A stretch of 64,000 nt of DNA from Propionibacteriaceae bacterium AM104-82 (GTDB taxonomy: Bacteria > Actinomycetota > Actinomycetes > Propionibacteriales > Propionibacteriaceae): NCBI GenBank assembly GCA_027658995.1, contig JAQDQK010000006.1:62001-126000 (forward strand), read 5' to 3'. The translations under genes were made by a program, and so were the position numbers. Position 1 is the first letter of the stretch; each line of letters starts with the position of its first letter. Of the stretch, positions 52,749-61,282 are shown piece by piece. Under the pieces are notes generated by a model. It ran no database searches. It worked only from the letters and a program-made list of their open reading frames with translations, and was not told where the DNA came from.

Positions 52749-54472
52749 TTCGCGGCTCCTTCAAGCTCGTCGGCGTCGCGGTCGAGCAGTTCGCCCGGGT
52801 CGGCCTCATGGTCGTGGTTGGCCAGTTCAGGCCGGGCAAGGTCGAGCGCGGGGCTGTTGGAGCGGACGCGCGGCAGGCTGGTGAAGTTGTGACGCGGCGG
52901 CGGGCAGGACGTGGCCCACTCGAGCGAACGGCCCCAACCCCACGGATCGTTGACGGTCACCTTCGGCGCCTTGCGCGTGATCCACACGTTCCACAGGAAC
53001 GGGATCATGCTGACGCCGAGCAGGAACGCGCCGAACGTGGAGATCTGGTTGAGCAGCGTGAAGCCCTCCCAGGCGCCGTAGTCGGCGATCCGTCGCTGCA
53101 TGCCCTCGACACCCAGCCAGTGCTGGACGAGGAAGGTGGTGTGGAAGCCGACGAACAGGATCCAGAAGTGGATCTTGCCCCACGTCTCGTTGAGCATCCG
53201 GCCCGTGAACTTCGGCCACCAGTAGTAGAAGCCCGCGAACATCGCGAACACCACAGTGCCGAACAGCACGTAGTGGAAGTGCGCCACCACGAAGTAGGTG
53301 TCGGAGACCGGGAAGTCCAGCGCCGGGGAGGCCAGGATGATGCCCGTGAGGCCGCCGAACAGGAAGGTGGTGAGGAAGCCGATGGCAAACGTCATCGACG
53401 TGTTCAATGTCAATGAACCTCGCCAGATCGTGCCGATCCAGTTGAAGTACTTCACGCCTGTCGGCACCGCGATCATGAAGGTCATGAACGAGAAGAACGG
53501 CAGGTTCACCGCGCCGGTGACGAACATGTGGTGCGCCCACACGGAGATCGACAGCGCGCCGATCGCCAGGGTCGCGAACACCAGGCCGTAGTAGCCGAAG
53601 ACCGGCTTGCGGCTGAAGGCGCTCAGCACCTCGGTGATGATGCCGAAGAACGGAAGCGCGACGACATAGACCTCTGGGTGTCCGAAGAACCAGAACAGGT
53701 GCTGCCACAGCACGGCTCCGCCCGAGGACGGGTCGAGCACGCGGCTGCCGAGGACACGGTCGGATTCAAGCACGAGCAGGCCGACGGCCAGCACGGGGAA
53801 GCAGATCAGGACCATCAGCGACGTGACGAGGATGTTCCAGGAGAAGATCGGCATCCGGAACATCGTCAGGCCGGGGGCGCGCATCGTGATGATGGTGGTG
53901 ACGAAGTTCACCGAGCCGAGGATCGACGACAGGCCGAGCAGGTACAGGCCCATGATCCACAGGTCGTGGCCGACGCCGGGCGAGTGGATCGAGTTGGACA
54001 GCGGGGCGTAGGCGAACCAGCCGAAGCTGGCGGCGCCGCCCGGGCTGGCGAAGCCGGCGCAGGCCATGATCGAGCCGAACAGGTACAGCCAGTAGGCGAA
54101 CCCGTTCAGCTTCGGGAACGCCACGTCGGGCGCGCCGAGCTGCAGCGGCAGGATCGCGTTGGCGAAGCCCGCGAACATCGGCGTCGCGAACATCAGCAGC
54201 ATGATCGTGCCGTGCATGGTGAAGAACTGGTTGAACGTCTCGAAGTTCATGAACTGCATGCCGGGGTTGGCAAGCTCGGCGCGGATGCCGAGCGCCAACA
54301 GGCCACCGATGCCGAAGAAGATGAACGCCGTGACGAAGTACATGTTGCCGATGACCTTGTGGTCGGTCGTCGTCAGGTACTTCATGATCGTCTCGCTCGG
54401 GCGGACGTGCTGCTTCGCCTCGGTCTCCTCGACCGCGAGTTGGGTGCGTCCAGCGACTGTTGCGCTACTCAT
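52745..54472 (-). CDS. ctaD: cytochrome c oxidase subunit I
   Basis: A 575-residue catalytic subunit of the aa3 oxidase with twelve helices. [20 protein letters not shown] carries a heme a ligand, [17 protein letters not shown] the Cu-B histidine cross-linked to tyrosine, and [20 protein letters not shown] the heme a/a3 histidines. It reduces oxygen and pumps protons. The ATG at 54472 overlaps the ctaC stop (TGATG). Its tail of about 50 residues is acidic. Confidence 0.98.
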   Translation of the reverse strand: MSSATVAGRTQLAVEETEAKQHVRPSETIMKYLTTTDHKVIGNMYFVTAFIFFGIGGLLALGIRAELANPGMQFMNFETFNQFFTMHGTIMLLMFATPMFAGFANAILPLQLGAPDVAFPKLNGFAYWLYLFGSIMACAGFASPGGAASFGWFAYAPLSNSIHSPGVGHDLWIMGLYLLGLSSILGSVNFVTTIITMRAPGLTMFRMPIFSWNILVTSLMVLICFPVLAVGLLVLESDRVLGSRVLDPSSGGAVLWQHLFWFFGHPEVYVVALPFFGIITEVLSAFSRKPVFGYYGLVFATLAIGALSISVWAHHMFVTGAVNLPFFSFMTFMIAVPTGVKYFNWIGTIWRGSLTLNTSMTFAIGFLTTFLFGGLTGIILASPALDFPVSDTYFVVAHFHYVLFGTVVFAMFAGFYYWWPKFTGRMLNETWGKIHFWILFVGFHTTFLVQHWLGVEGMQRRIADYGAWEGFTLLNQISTFGAFLLGVSMIPFLWNVWITRKAPKVTVNDPWGWGRSLEWATSCPPPRHNFTSLPRVRSNSPALDLARPELANHDHEADPGELLDRDADELEGAAK

Positions 54473-55344
54473 CACTTGTGCTCCTGAGGTGCGGCGGTGG
54501 GAAGGGTGGCCTGCAGGGCCTCGGCAAGCTTGCGCTCGCCTGCGCCACCGGTGGCCGCGATCTCCTTGACCTTTGCCTCGTACTCCTCTTCGGTGACGAT
54601 GTGCACCTTGAAGAGCATCAGGGCGTGCTTCTCGCCACAGAGCTCAGCGCACTTGCCGTCGTAGGTGCCGAGGCGGTTCGGCGTGACGTCGAACGAGTTG
54701 GGGTGTCCCGGGATGACGTCCCTCTTGAAGTAGAAGTTCGGCACCCAGAACGAGTGGATCACGTCCGCGGACTCGAGGTTGATCCGCACGGTGTGGTCGA
54801 CCGGCAGGTACAGGTCGGGCAGCGTCTCAACGGTGCCGACGGTGTGGGCATCAGTGCCGATGTCGGGGTTGTCCGCCTCCATGTAGGAGAACGTCCACGA
54901 CCACTTCTGACCGATCACGTTGATGGTGGTGTCGGGTTCGCGGTTCTGCTCGACCATGGCGTCGGAGGCCTTGACCGTGTAGAAGAACAGCACGCCGATG
55001 ATCAGGAACGGGACCAGCGTGTACAGCAACTCGAGCGGCAGGTGGTAGGTCGTCTGCCGCGGCGCGGGCGCGTCCCCCTCCTTGCGTCGGTAGCGGACGA
55101 CAGCCCAACCGATCAGGCCCCACACGAGGGCGCCGACCGCCAGGGAGGCGATCCAGGCGCCAACCCACAGGTTGCCGACATTGGGTGCTTCCGCGCTGGC
55201 TGCCTCGGGGAGGCCGAACCGCGCGAACTGGCCGGAGCACGCCGACAAGCCGACGAGCATCAAAGGGGCCGCGGCGATGAGCCCGATGCGGGTCTTTCGT
55301 CGACGTGATGGCGCAGGAATGCGACTCACAAGTTGCCCTTCCAT
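54472..55344 (-). CDS. ctaC: cytochrome c oxidase subunit II, lipoprotein
   Basis: A 290-residue subunit. A signal peptide with a lipobox (LSAC) ends near residue 35, then two membrane helices, then a cupredoxin domain whose Cu-A ligands lie in [12 protein letters not shown]. It accepts electrons from QcrC in the supercomplex. The ATG at 55344 has AGAGGA 9 bases upstream. A GTG at 55329, with GGAAGGG upstream, is a possible second start. It begins the ctaCDF operon. Confidence 0.95.
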   Translation of the reverse strand: MEGQLVSRIPAPSRRRKTRIGLIAAAPLMLVGLSACSGQFARFGLPEAASAEAPNVGNLWVGAWIASLAVGALVWGLIGWAVVRYRRKEGDAPAPRQTTYHLPLELLYTLVPFLIIGVLFFYTVKASDAMVEQNREPDTTINVIGQKWSWTFSYMEADNPDIGTDAHTVGTVETLPDLYLPVDHTVRINLESADVIHSFWVPNFYFKRDVIPGHPNSFDVTPNRLGTYDGKCAELCGEKHALMLFKVHIVTEEEYEAKVKEIAATGGAGERKLAEALQATLPTAAPQEHK

Positions 55345-55414
55345 TCTGGACGTTCCTCTGCCCGACGACCCACCTCGTGTGTCGCCCGGGCACCACTGCT
55401 GCAGCCACCTTAAC

Positions 55415-55455
55415 GCAAAAAGACCACCCCGGCGGATTGTCTCCGACCGGGGTGG
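55415..55455 (-). terminator. rho-independent terminator of erpA
   Basis: A 9-bp stem (CCACCCCGG with CCGGGGTGG) with a 14-base loop is followed on the minus strand by TCTTTTTGC. It lies 22 bases past the erpA stop and upstream of ctaC. Confidence 0.8.
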
Positions 55456-55477
55456 CGTATCCTTTGCCGCTGTTTGC

Positions 55478-55822
55478 TCAGTGGAAGGAATCTCCACATG
55501 CGCAGGAGCCCTGAGCGTTGGGGTTGTCAATAGTGAAACCCTGCTTCTCAATCGAGTCGACGAAGTCGATGCTGGCCCCACTCAGGTAGGGAGAGCTCAT
55601 CTTGTCGGTCACGACGGCGACGCCGTCGTAGTCGGTGACGACGTCGCCGTCGAGGGCGCGGTCGTCGAAGTAGAGCTGGTAGCGAAGGCCCGAGCAGCCG
55701 CCCGGCTGCACGGCGATGCGCAGCGAGAGGTCGTCGCGGCCCTCGGCCTCGAGCAGGGAACGCACCTTCTGCACGGCGATGTCGGTGAGGACGACGCCGG
55801 GCGCGGTCTGGGTATCGGTCAC
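55478..55822 (-). CDS. erpA: iron-sulfur cluster insertion protein, ErpA/IscA type
   Basis: A 114-residue A-type carrier that delivers [Fe-S] clusters. The three ligand cysteines are Cys43 (GGCSG), Cys107 and Cys109 (SCACGDSF). The GTG at 55822 is chosen over the ATG four codons upstream because GGAG lies 6 bases before it and the ATG has no ribosome-binding site. It sits beside the oxidase operon, as the equivalent gene does in mycobacteria. Confidence 0.93.
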   Translation of the reverse strand: MTDTQTAPGVVLTDIAVQKVRSLLEAEGRDDLSLRIAVQPGGCSGLRYQLYFDDRALDGDVVTDYDGVAVVTDKMSSPYLSGASIDFVDSIEKQGFTIDNPNAQGSCACGDSFH

Positions 55823-55926
55823 GTGTGGCTCCATAGGTTCAAGCGGGATCGTGAGGTACGGACAACGAGTCTACGCGCCGAGGCGTGGATTCCCCAGCGG
55901 CGCCATCGGCTGTCGGTGAACAGCCC

Positions 55927-56814
55927 TCACCACTGCCAGGTGCGCGCCACGTGGTGGGCGACCTCGGCGAGCCGCTCGGGGGTGACCTGTTCCTCCGACG
56001 CCCCAGGCACCAGCGGATATGCCGTCTCGAAGCCGCCGAGCCGAAGCTCGCGCGCGGACACGAAGTTGCGGCCGACGACGGCGATCACCGGGCGCAGCGC
56101 CTCGGAGGCCATCGCGGCGACCCGCTTGACGACGGGGCCGCCGAGCGCGTGGAAGTCGAGCGACTCGGCGCCCGTGACGACCAGGTCGGCCTGCGCGATG
56201 GTCGCCGCGAGGCCGAAGCGGTCGACGAGGAAGCTCAGCGGGTCCGTCACGGTGCCGCCGACACCATGCACGAGCAGCCCGAGGCCGCGGGCGGCGCCCG
56301 CGCCGGGGGCCGGATCGATGCCGAGCGTCTCGGCCCAGCGGCCTGCGTCCGCGTCGGCGGCGAGCACCGCGGTCAGGTCCGCGCCCTCGCCACGCAGTTG
56401 CGTGGAGGCGAAGCCGTTGAGCCCGGTGAGCTCCTGGCCCACCTGGTCCTCTGGCACCAGGGCCACGAGTTCCCGGTCGCGCCACCGCTGCGCGAGCTCG
56501 GCGAGCTCCGAACAGGGGTCGGCTCCGGTGAGCGCGCCCCGGCCGAGGTCGTCGACGCGGATCGCGGTCAGGTCGACAACGAGGCGGGGCTCGTCGCCGC
56601 GCAGCAGGTCGCCGAGTTCCTCCGAGGTCGAGGGTGCGGCCACCGCGTGGCCGGGGGCAGAGACGGCGATGCCTTCGCGCAGCGCCCGTCCCGTGGCGGC
56701 CAGAGGCACCACGGCGACGGAGACACCGCGCTCCGCGAAGGCTCGCGCGATGACCTCCGACGCTGCCACGGGCTCAAGGCCCGCCACCGCGTCGGAGGCG
56801 ATGACGACTCTCAC
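55927..56814 (-). CDS. glycerate kinase family protein, shortened and degenerate
   Basis: A 295-residue protein with the glycerate kinase fold but below the usual 360-380 residues. The normal N-terminal SDSFKGSLSA phosphate loop reads SDAVAGLEPVAA, so substrate binding may be lost or altered. The C-terminal half is better kept (DLVVTGAESLDFHALGGPVV, IAVVGRNFV). It overlaps the PspAA gene by 4 bases, giving a shared transcript. It could be an inactive relative. Confidence 0.75.
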   Translation of the reverse strand: MRVVIASDAVAGLEPVAASEVIARAFAERGVSVAVVPLAATGRALREGIAVSAPGHAVAAPSTSEELGDLLRGDEPRLVVDLTAIRVDDLGRGALTGADPCSELAELAQRWRDRELVALVPEDQVGQELTGLNGFASTQLRGEGADLTAVLAADADAGRWAETLGIDPAPGAGAARGLGLLVHGVGGTVTDPLSFLVDRFGLAATIAQADLVVTGAESLDFHALGGPVVKRVAAMASEALRPVIAVVGRNFVSARELRLGGFETAYPLVPGASEEQVTPERLAEVAHHVARTWQW

Positions 56815-57146
56815 AGGCTGGCCGACTCCTCGTCACCCTCGTTGAGGTCGCTGTCGGCATCGGGGATCAGCCCGTAGTACTCGCTTGTCGACTTGAGCAG
56901 TTCGCGCACGTCCGCGAGCGACACGTCGACGTCCGGCAACACCAGGTCGGACTCGACGATGACGTCCTCAGGCACCTCGACACCGAGCCTGCGCACGCCG
57001 TCACCAAGCGCCTGCAGCGCCTCGATCATGCCCGGCTCGTCGTCGGCCTGGACCCGCTCCTCGAGGGCCCGGTCGAGCTCGTTGAGTTCGATCAGGTCCT
57101 CGGGCTGCAGGACCCACTGGCCGTGTCCCATGATCCTCACGATCAT
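56811..57146 (-). CDS. pspAA: PspA-associated protein PspAA
   Basis: A 111-residue soluble protein. MIVRIMGHGQWVLQPEDLIE and VPEDVIVESDLVLPDVDVSL match the PspAA family found next to pspA in actinobacteria. It probably helps regulate or assemble PspA. The ATG at 57146 overlaps the pspA stop (ATGA) and fits the family N-terminus better than an upstream ATG at 57170. Confidence 0.88.
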   Translation of the reverse strand: MIVRIMGHGQWVLQPEDLIELNELDRALEERVQADDEPGMIEALQALGDGVRRLGVEVPEDVIVESDLVLPDVDVSLADVRELLKSTSEYYGLIPDADSDLNEGDEESASL

Positions 57147-57985
57147 GACTGCGACTCCTGCGCGGGCCACTCGTCGGCGCTTGCCGCCGACTGGGCGGGC
57201 GCCTGCTGGGCGGGCGCCGCCTGAGCGGGGGCGGCCTGGGCGGGGGCCTGGCCTGCCTGCAGCTCCGGACGGGCGGCCGGGCCGCCGGTGAGCTGGGCCT
57301 TCATGGCGGCCAGCTCGTTCTCGACCGCATTGTCCGAGGCCAGCGAGTCGAGCTCACGGGTGATGTCGTCCTTCACGGTGCCGGTCGGATCGTCGAGGGC
57401 ACCGGAGGCGAGCAGCTCGTCGACGGCGGACGCGCGGGCCTGAAGCTGCAGCGTCTTGTCCTCGGCGCGCTGGATCGCGAGGCCGACGTCGCCCATCTCC
57501 TCGGAGATGCCGGTGAAGGCCTCGTTGATCCTGGTCTGGGCCTCGGCGGCGGAGTAGGTCGCCTTGATGGTCTCCTTGCGGGTGCGGAAGGCGTCGACCT
57601 TCGCCTGCAGGCGGGAGCTGGCGCGCACCAGCTTCTCCTCCTCGGCCTGAAGGGCGGCGTGCTGCGTCTGCAGGTCGTCGAGCTGCGTCTGCAGGCCGCC
57701 CTTGCGGGTCAGCGCCTCGCGGGCGAGGTCCTCACGGTTGGACTCCAGCGCGCGTTGGGCGGCGTTCTGCAGTCGCTCAACCTCGGAGTTCAGCTTGGAG
57801 GCCTGCAGTTCGACGCGCTTGCGGCTGGTGGCGACGTCGGCCACGCCCCTGCGCACGTTCTGCAGCAGTTCAAGCTGCTTCTGGTACGAGTAGTCGAGCG
57901 TCTCTCGTGGATCTTCGTACTTGTCGAGGGCCTTATTCGCCTTCGACCTGAAGACCAGAGCGATGCGTTCAAAGATGCTTGCCAC
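57143..57985 (-). CDS. pspA: PspA/IM30 family membrane-protecting protein
   Basis: A 280-residue coiled-coil protein of the ESCRT-III-like PspA family, which binds stressed membranes. It begins with an amphipathic helix (MASIFERIALVFRSKANKAL) followed by ALDKYEDPRETLDYSY and a long coiled coil to about residue 230. The last about 45 residues are an Ala/Pro/Gln tail with repeated APAQ units not present in standard PspA. It heads an operon with pspAA and the glycerate kinase relative. No PspF or PspC-like regulator is nearby. Confidence 0.93.
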   Translation of the reverse strand: MASIFERIALVFRSKANKALDKYEDPRETLDYSYQKQLELLQNVRRGVADVATSRKRVELQASKLNSEVERLQNAAQRALESNREDLAREALTRKGGLQTQLDDLQTQHAALQAEEEKLVRASSRLQAKVDAFRTRKETIKATYSAAEAQTRINEAFTGISEEMGDVGLAIQRAEDKTLQLQARASAVDELLASGALDDPTGTVKDDITRELDSLASDNAVENELAAMKAQLTGGPAARPELQAGQAPAQAAPAQAAPAQQAPAQSAASADEWPAQESQS

Positions 57986-58099
57986 GGGGTGTCCTTCCGG
58001 GAACGTGCGGTGTCCGCATCAACGTTAGCGCGGAGGTGGTCGAACCGGGGTCTTTAGCTACCCCCAGACGGCCCTGATCTGAGCCTGGGACCCACAGGG

Positions 58100-58105
58100 T
58101 AAGAT
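58100..58105 (+). promoter_or_regulatory. candidate -10 element for the DUF3043 gene
   Basis: TAAGAT lies about 40 bases before the GTG start, in the 159-base divergent gap with pspA. An AAAGGA ribosome-binding site follows. Confidence 0.4.
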
Positions 58106-58144
58106 GTCGACCTGAATCCCCTACCGCAAAGGAACCTGACTACC

Positions 58145-58804
58145 GTGGGACTGTTTCGCCCATACGAGCGCAAGGACGGCGCCGCCACGCGCGACCAGAT
58201 CGCGACCCTGACCCCCAAGGGGCAGAAGGCGGCAGCGAAGGCCGCCGCAAAGGACGCGAAGGAGACCGCCCCGGTCACCGAGGACGTCCCCGAGGAGTCG
58301 ACCAAGATCCAGGTGACGCGTGCCAAGGCGAGCGCGACCCGTTCGCGTCGCCAGGCCGAGGCGGACCGGATGGAGCGTCTCCACCCGACGCTGACCCCCA
58401 AGGAGCAGCGCAAGGCCGCCGCGAGGGCGCGCGAGGACGCGCGCATCCAGGCCCTCGACAAGCAGGAGCGCTCCCCGCAGCGTCAGCTCGCCCGCGACTA
58501 CGTCGACACCCGGTGGACGATCAACGAGTTCATGCTGCCGATCTTCATCCTGCTGATGGCGGCCTCGATGGCGACGATGCAGAACATCACGCTGTCGAGC
58601 TACATCCTGATGGGCATGTGGGTGGTCATCGGCATGGTCGTGATCAACACGTTCCTGCTGTGGCGCGGCTACAAGAAGTTGCTCGCCGAGCGGCACCCGA
58701 ACGCCTCGCCCAAGGGCCTGCTGTTCTACATGTTCAACCGGTCCATCATGATCCGTCGGTTCCGTCAGCCCGGCCCGCGGATCAAGCGCGGCGACCCGAT
58801 CTGA
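58145..58804 (+). CDS. DUF3043 membrane protein
   Basis: A 219-residue actinobacterial protein of unknown function. The N-terminal half is highly charged (Lys/Ala/Glu/Arg). Two hydrophobic helices follow at about 128-146 and 151-171, and a basic C-terminus (NRSIMIRRFRQPGPRIKRGD). The GTG start has AAAGGA about 11 bases upstream. It overlaps the next small gene by one base. Confidence 0.87.
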   Translation: MGLFRPYERKDGAATRDQIATLTPKGQKAAAKAAAKDAKETAPVTEDVPEESTKIQVTRAKASATRSRRQAEADRMERLHPTLTPKEQRKAAARAREDARIQALDKQERSPQRQLARDYVDTRWTINEFMLPIFILLMAASMATMQNITLSSYILMGMWVVIGMVVINTFLLWRGYKKLLAERHPNASPKGLLFYMFNRSIMIRRFRQPGPRIKRGDPI

Positions 58805-59010
58805 TGAGCTACCGGTGGACGCCCGGCAAGGGCACCTACTCGACGCAGGCCCTGGACGAGGCGGGGCTGCTGCCGGCATTCGACGCGCAGCCCGCCGCCG
58901 AGGAATGGTTGACGCTGTTCTTCGAGGACCTGCTCGACCAGGGGGTCGTCGAGGTGAGCCTCTATGAGGAGGATCGGCTCGTCTACGGCCCTATGCCGCT
59001 GACGCCCTGA
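58804..59010 (+). CDS. small hypothetical protein
   Basis: A 68-residue acidic soluble protein with no recognised family. Its ATG overlaps the stop of the DUF3043 gene (TGATG), so it is translated from the same message. It ends in convergent overlap of 20 bases with the next gene. Confidence 0.65.
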   Translation: MSYRWTPGKGTYSTQALDEAGLLPAFDAQPAAEEWLTLFFEDLLDQGVVEVSLYEEDRLVYGPMPLTP

Positions 59011-59293
59011 CCCCTCGCGCGTCCTGGACGATCAGGACGACCCCGAAGGCGATGATGCCGAGGCCTGCGGCGACGGCGAACGGAGCCTGCTCGCGGGCCA
59101 CGGCGACGCGGTCCTCGTAGCGCTGCACCTCGCCGGTCTTCTCGTTGGTGAGGCTGGAGTACTCGCACGTGTCGCCCTGGTGCATCTCGACGCCGCGGCA
59201 GGAGGTGGAGGGCGCTGCCCAACTGACGATCCCCCAGACGGCGACCGCCAGCCCCGCCACGACGAAGCCCCACAGTCCGATGCGTTTGATCAC
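58991..59293 (-). CDS. small membrane protein, unknown
   Basis: A 100-residue protein with two hydrophobic helices (about 5-25 and 73-90) and two cysteines between them (TSCRG, DTCEY) that may form a disulfide outside the cell. The GTG start lies 6 nt after TAGGTT on the minus strand. I do not recognise a family. Confidence 0.7.
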   Translation of the reverse strand: MIKRIGLWGFVVAGLAVAVWGIVSWAAPSTSCRGVEMHQGDTCEYSSLTNEKTGEVQRYEDRVAVAREQAPFAVAAGLGIIAFGVVLIVQDARGVRASAA

Positions 59294-59299
59294 CCCGAC

Positions 59300-59352
59300 A
59301 ACCTAGCGCCCCTGAGGCCTCGGTCCAACCGTCGCTTGGGGTTGGATAGGCT
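59300..59352. promoter_or_regulatory. divergent -10 elements for the small membrane protein and pepA
   Basis: On the minus strand TAGGTT (59300-59305) ends 6 nt before the GTG at 59293. On the plus strand TAGGCT (59347-59352) ends 6 nt before the GTG of pepA at 59359. Neither has a Shine-Dalgarno sequence. Confidence 0.45.
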
Positions 59353-59358
59353 GGCGGG

Positions 59359-60867
59359 GTGAGTCGAAACATTGCGAACCTGACCCTCAGCAAGTCCCTC
59401 CCCAAGGCCGTCGACGTGGTCGTCGTCGGGCTGGTGACGATCAACAAGGACGAGACCGCCGCCGTCGGCGTGACCGCCGACCTCGACAAGGCCTACGAGG
59501 CCGCCTACGGGCGCTCCGTGATGGCCATGGCGAAGGCCGTCGGCGCCAGCCCGGCCGCCGACAGCGTCACCACGCTGCCCGCGCTCAAGGACACCCGCGT
59601 CCTGGTCGTCGGCCTCGAGGACGCCGACGTGACGCCTGAGCGGCTCCGTCGCGCCACCGGTAACGCGCTGCGCACGGTGATCGGCATGGAGGGGGCCACC
59701 GGCTGGCAGGTCGCCGTCTCGCTCGAGGCGAGCGACCCGGAACTGGTGCAGGCCACCGCCGAGGGCGCCGTGCTGGGCGCCTACCGCATCGAGAAGCTGT
59801 CCGAGACCCAGGAGAGCGCCCCCGTCGCGGGCATCACCGTCATCACCGGCGCCACGACCACGGTCCAGAAGGACGCGCTGGCGGCCGCCGTCGCCACCTC
59901 GACGGCCGTGTGCCAGGCGCGCGACTGGACCAACACTCCCCCGAACCTGCTCTACCCGGCCACCTTCGCCGACGCCGCGAAGGCGCACGTGCGCGACGCA
60001 CGGATCGCCGTCGAGATCCTCGACGAGAAGGCCCTGGAGAAGGCAGGCTACGGCGGCATCCTCGCCGTCGGCGGCGGCTCCGCCCGCGCACCCCGCCTGG
60101 TGCGGCTGAGCTACGCGCCCCGCGGCGCCACCCGGCACCTGGCGTTGGTCGGCAAGGGCATCACGTTCGACTCGGGCGGCCTCGACATCAAGCCCGCAGG
60201 CCAGATGGCGGGCATGAAGTGCGACATGTCCGGCGCCGCCGCCGTCATCTCGGCGATCCGCGCGATCGCCGACCTCGGCCTCAAGGTGAAGGTGACCGCC
60301 TACGCCGCGATGGCGGAGAACATGCCGTCCGGCTCCTCCTACCGCGCGAGCGACGTGCTGACGATGTTCGACGGCCAGACCGTCGAGAACTACAACACCG
60401 ACGCGGAGGGCCGGCTCGTGATGGCCGACGCGATCGGTCGCGCCGCGCAGGACTCCCCTGACCTGATCGTCGACGTCGCGACGCTGACGGGCGCGTGCAT
60501 GGTCGCGCTCGGGATGCGCACCGCCGGCCTGATGACCAACGGCGACGTCACCACGGACCGCCTGCTTGACGCCGCGGAGGCGGCAGACGAGGACTTCTGG
60601 GAGTTGCCCATCACAGAGCACACCCGCACGCTCATCAAGTCCAGCGTCGCCGACATGCGCTCCGGCTCCGGCCAGCGTTGGGGCGGCGCGGTCGTCGCGG
60701 GCGCCTTCCTGGAGCGGTTCGTGCCCGAGGGCATCGAGTGGGCACACCTGGACATCGCGGGCCCGGCGGAGAGCGAAGAGGCCTACGGCTACGTGCCGAA
60801 GGGCGGCACCGGCATGGGCGTCAGGACGCTGATCGCGCTCGCGGCTCAGTTGGCAGAAGGGGCCTGA
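59359..60867 (+). CDS. pepA: leucyl aminopeptidase (M17 family)
   Basis: A 502-residue cytoplasmic zinc aminopeptidase. The C-terminal catalytic domain holds the metal ligands in LVGKGITFDSGGLDIKPAG and NTDAEGRLVMADAI (the family signature). Further conserved blocks are KCDMSGAAAV and ENMPSGSSYRASDVL. It removes N-terminal residues from peptides. It overlaps the convergent hypothetical gene by 22 bases. Confidence 0.96.
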   Translation: MSRNIANLTLSKSLPKAVDVVVVGLVTINKDETAAVGVTADLDKAYEAAYGRSVMAMAKAVGASPAADSVTTLPALKDTRVLVVGLEDADVTPERLRRATGNALRTVIGMEGATGWQVAVSLEASDPELVQATAEGAVLGAYRIEKLSETQESAPVAGITVITGATTTVQKDALAAAVATSTAVCQARDWTNTPPNLLYPATFADAAKAHVRDARIAVEILDEKALEKAGYGGILAVGGGSARAPRLVRLSYAPRGATRHLALVGKGITFDSGGLDIKPAGQMAGMKCDMSGAAAVISAIRAIADLGLKVKVTAYAAMAENMPSGSSYRASDVLTMFDGQTVENYNTDAEGRLVMADAIGRAAQDSPDLIVDVATLTGACMVALGMRTAGLMTNGDVTTDRLLDAAEAADEDFWELPITEHTRTLIKSSVADMRSGSGQRWGGAVVAGAFLERFVPEGIEWAHLDIAGPAESEEAYGYVPKGGTGMGVRTLIALAAQLAEGA

Positions 60868-61196
60868 GGCCCCCGGGCCTCACGCTTGGCGCGGAGCCCG
60901 TACTCGCGCATCCGCTTCGGGTACGGGACCACGCCCGCGTCGTAGCACGGGATCTGGTGGTCCGCCGCGAACTGGTAGCCGTAGTCGGCGCTGGGAAGGC
61001 CCCGCCTCGTCGACTCGCCGTCGGCGGCCACGAGCAGGATCGACGGCTTGTTGAACGAGGTGGGCTGCTCAACCCATGCCTCGACGCCCCTCCGGGAGCC
61101 GACGAAGCCGCTGAGATGATCGCGCAGCGCATCGGGCACGAGCTCGGCCTCCTTAGCCAGCTGCACCTGCTTCTTGCGACGGCCAAACCAACCCAC
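60846..61196 (-). CDS. conserved hypothetical protein
   Basis: A 116-residue basic soluble protein beginning GWFGRRKKQVQLAKEAELVP, with ILLVAADGES and PCYDAGVVPYPKRMREYG later. No enzyme family is recognised. The GTG at 61196 lies 6 nt after AATAAT on the minus strand. The longer open frame upstream crosses a terminator and the next gene and is rejected. Confidence 0.65.
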   Translation of the reverse strand: MGWFGRRKKQVQLAKEAELVPDALRDHLSGFVGSRRGVEAWVEQPTSFNKPSILLVAADGESTRRGLPSADYGYQFAADHQIPCYDAGVVPYPKRMREYGLRAKREARGPQAPSAN

Positions 61197-61202
61197 GCGA
61201 CC

Positions 61203-61208
61203 ATTATT
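61203..61208 (-). promoter_or_regulatory. -10 element for the 116-residue hypothetical, leaderless layout
   Basis: AATAAT on the minus strand ends 6 nt before the GTG at 61196, the same hexamer and spacing as at ctaE. Confidence 0.4.
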
Positions 61209-61228
61209 GCCGATGGACCCAGAGATGG

Positions 61229-61268
61229 AGCAACGCCCCACCCCCGCGAGGGGATGGGGCGTTGCTCT
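61229..61268 (-). terminator. hairpin terminator of the LPHTG protein gene
   Basis: A perfect 12-bp outer stem (GAGCAACGCCCC with GGGGCGTTGCTC) extends with four more G-C pairs across a mismatch. It lies 14 bases past the stop. Only a short T-poor tail follows. Confidence 0.75.
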
Positions 61269-61282
61269 GGTGAGTCGGGGAC

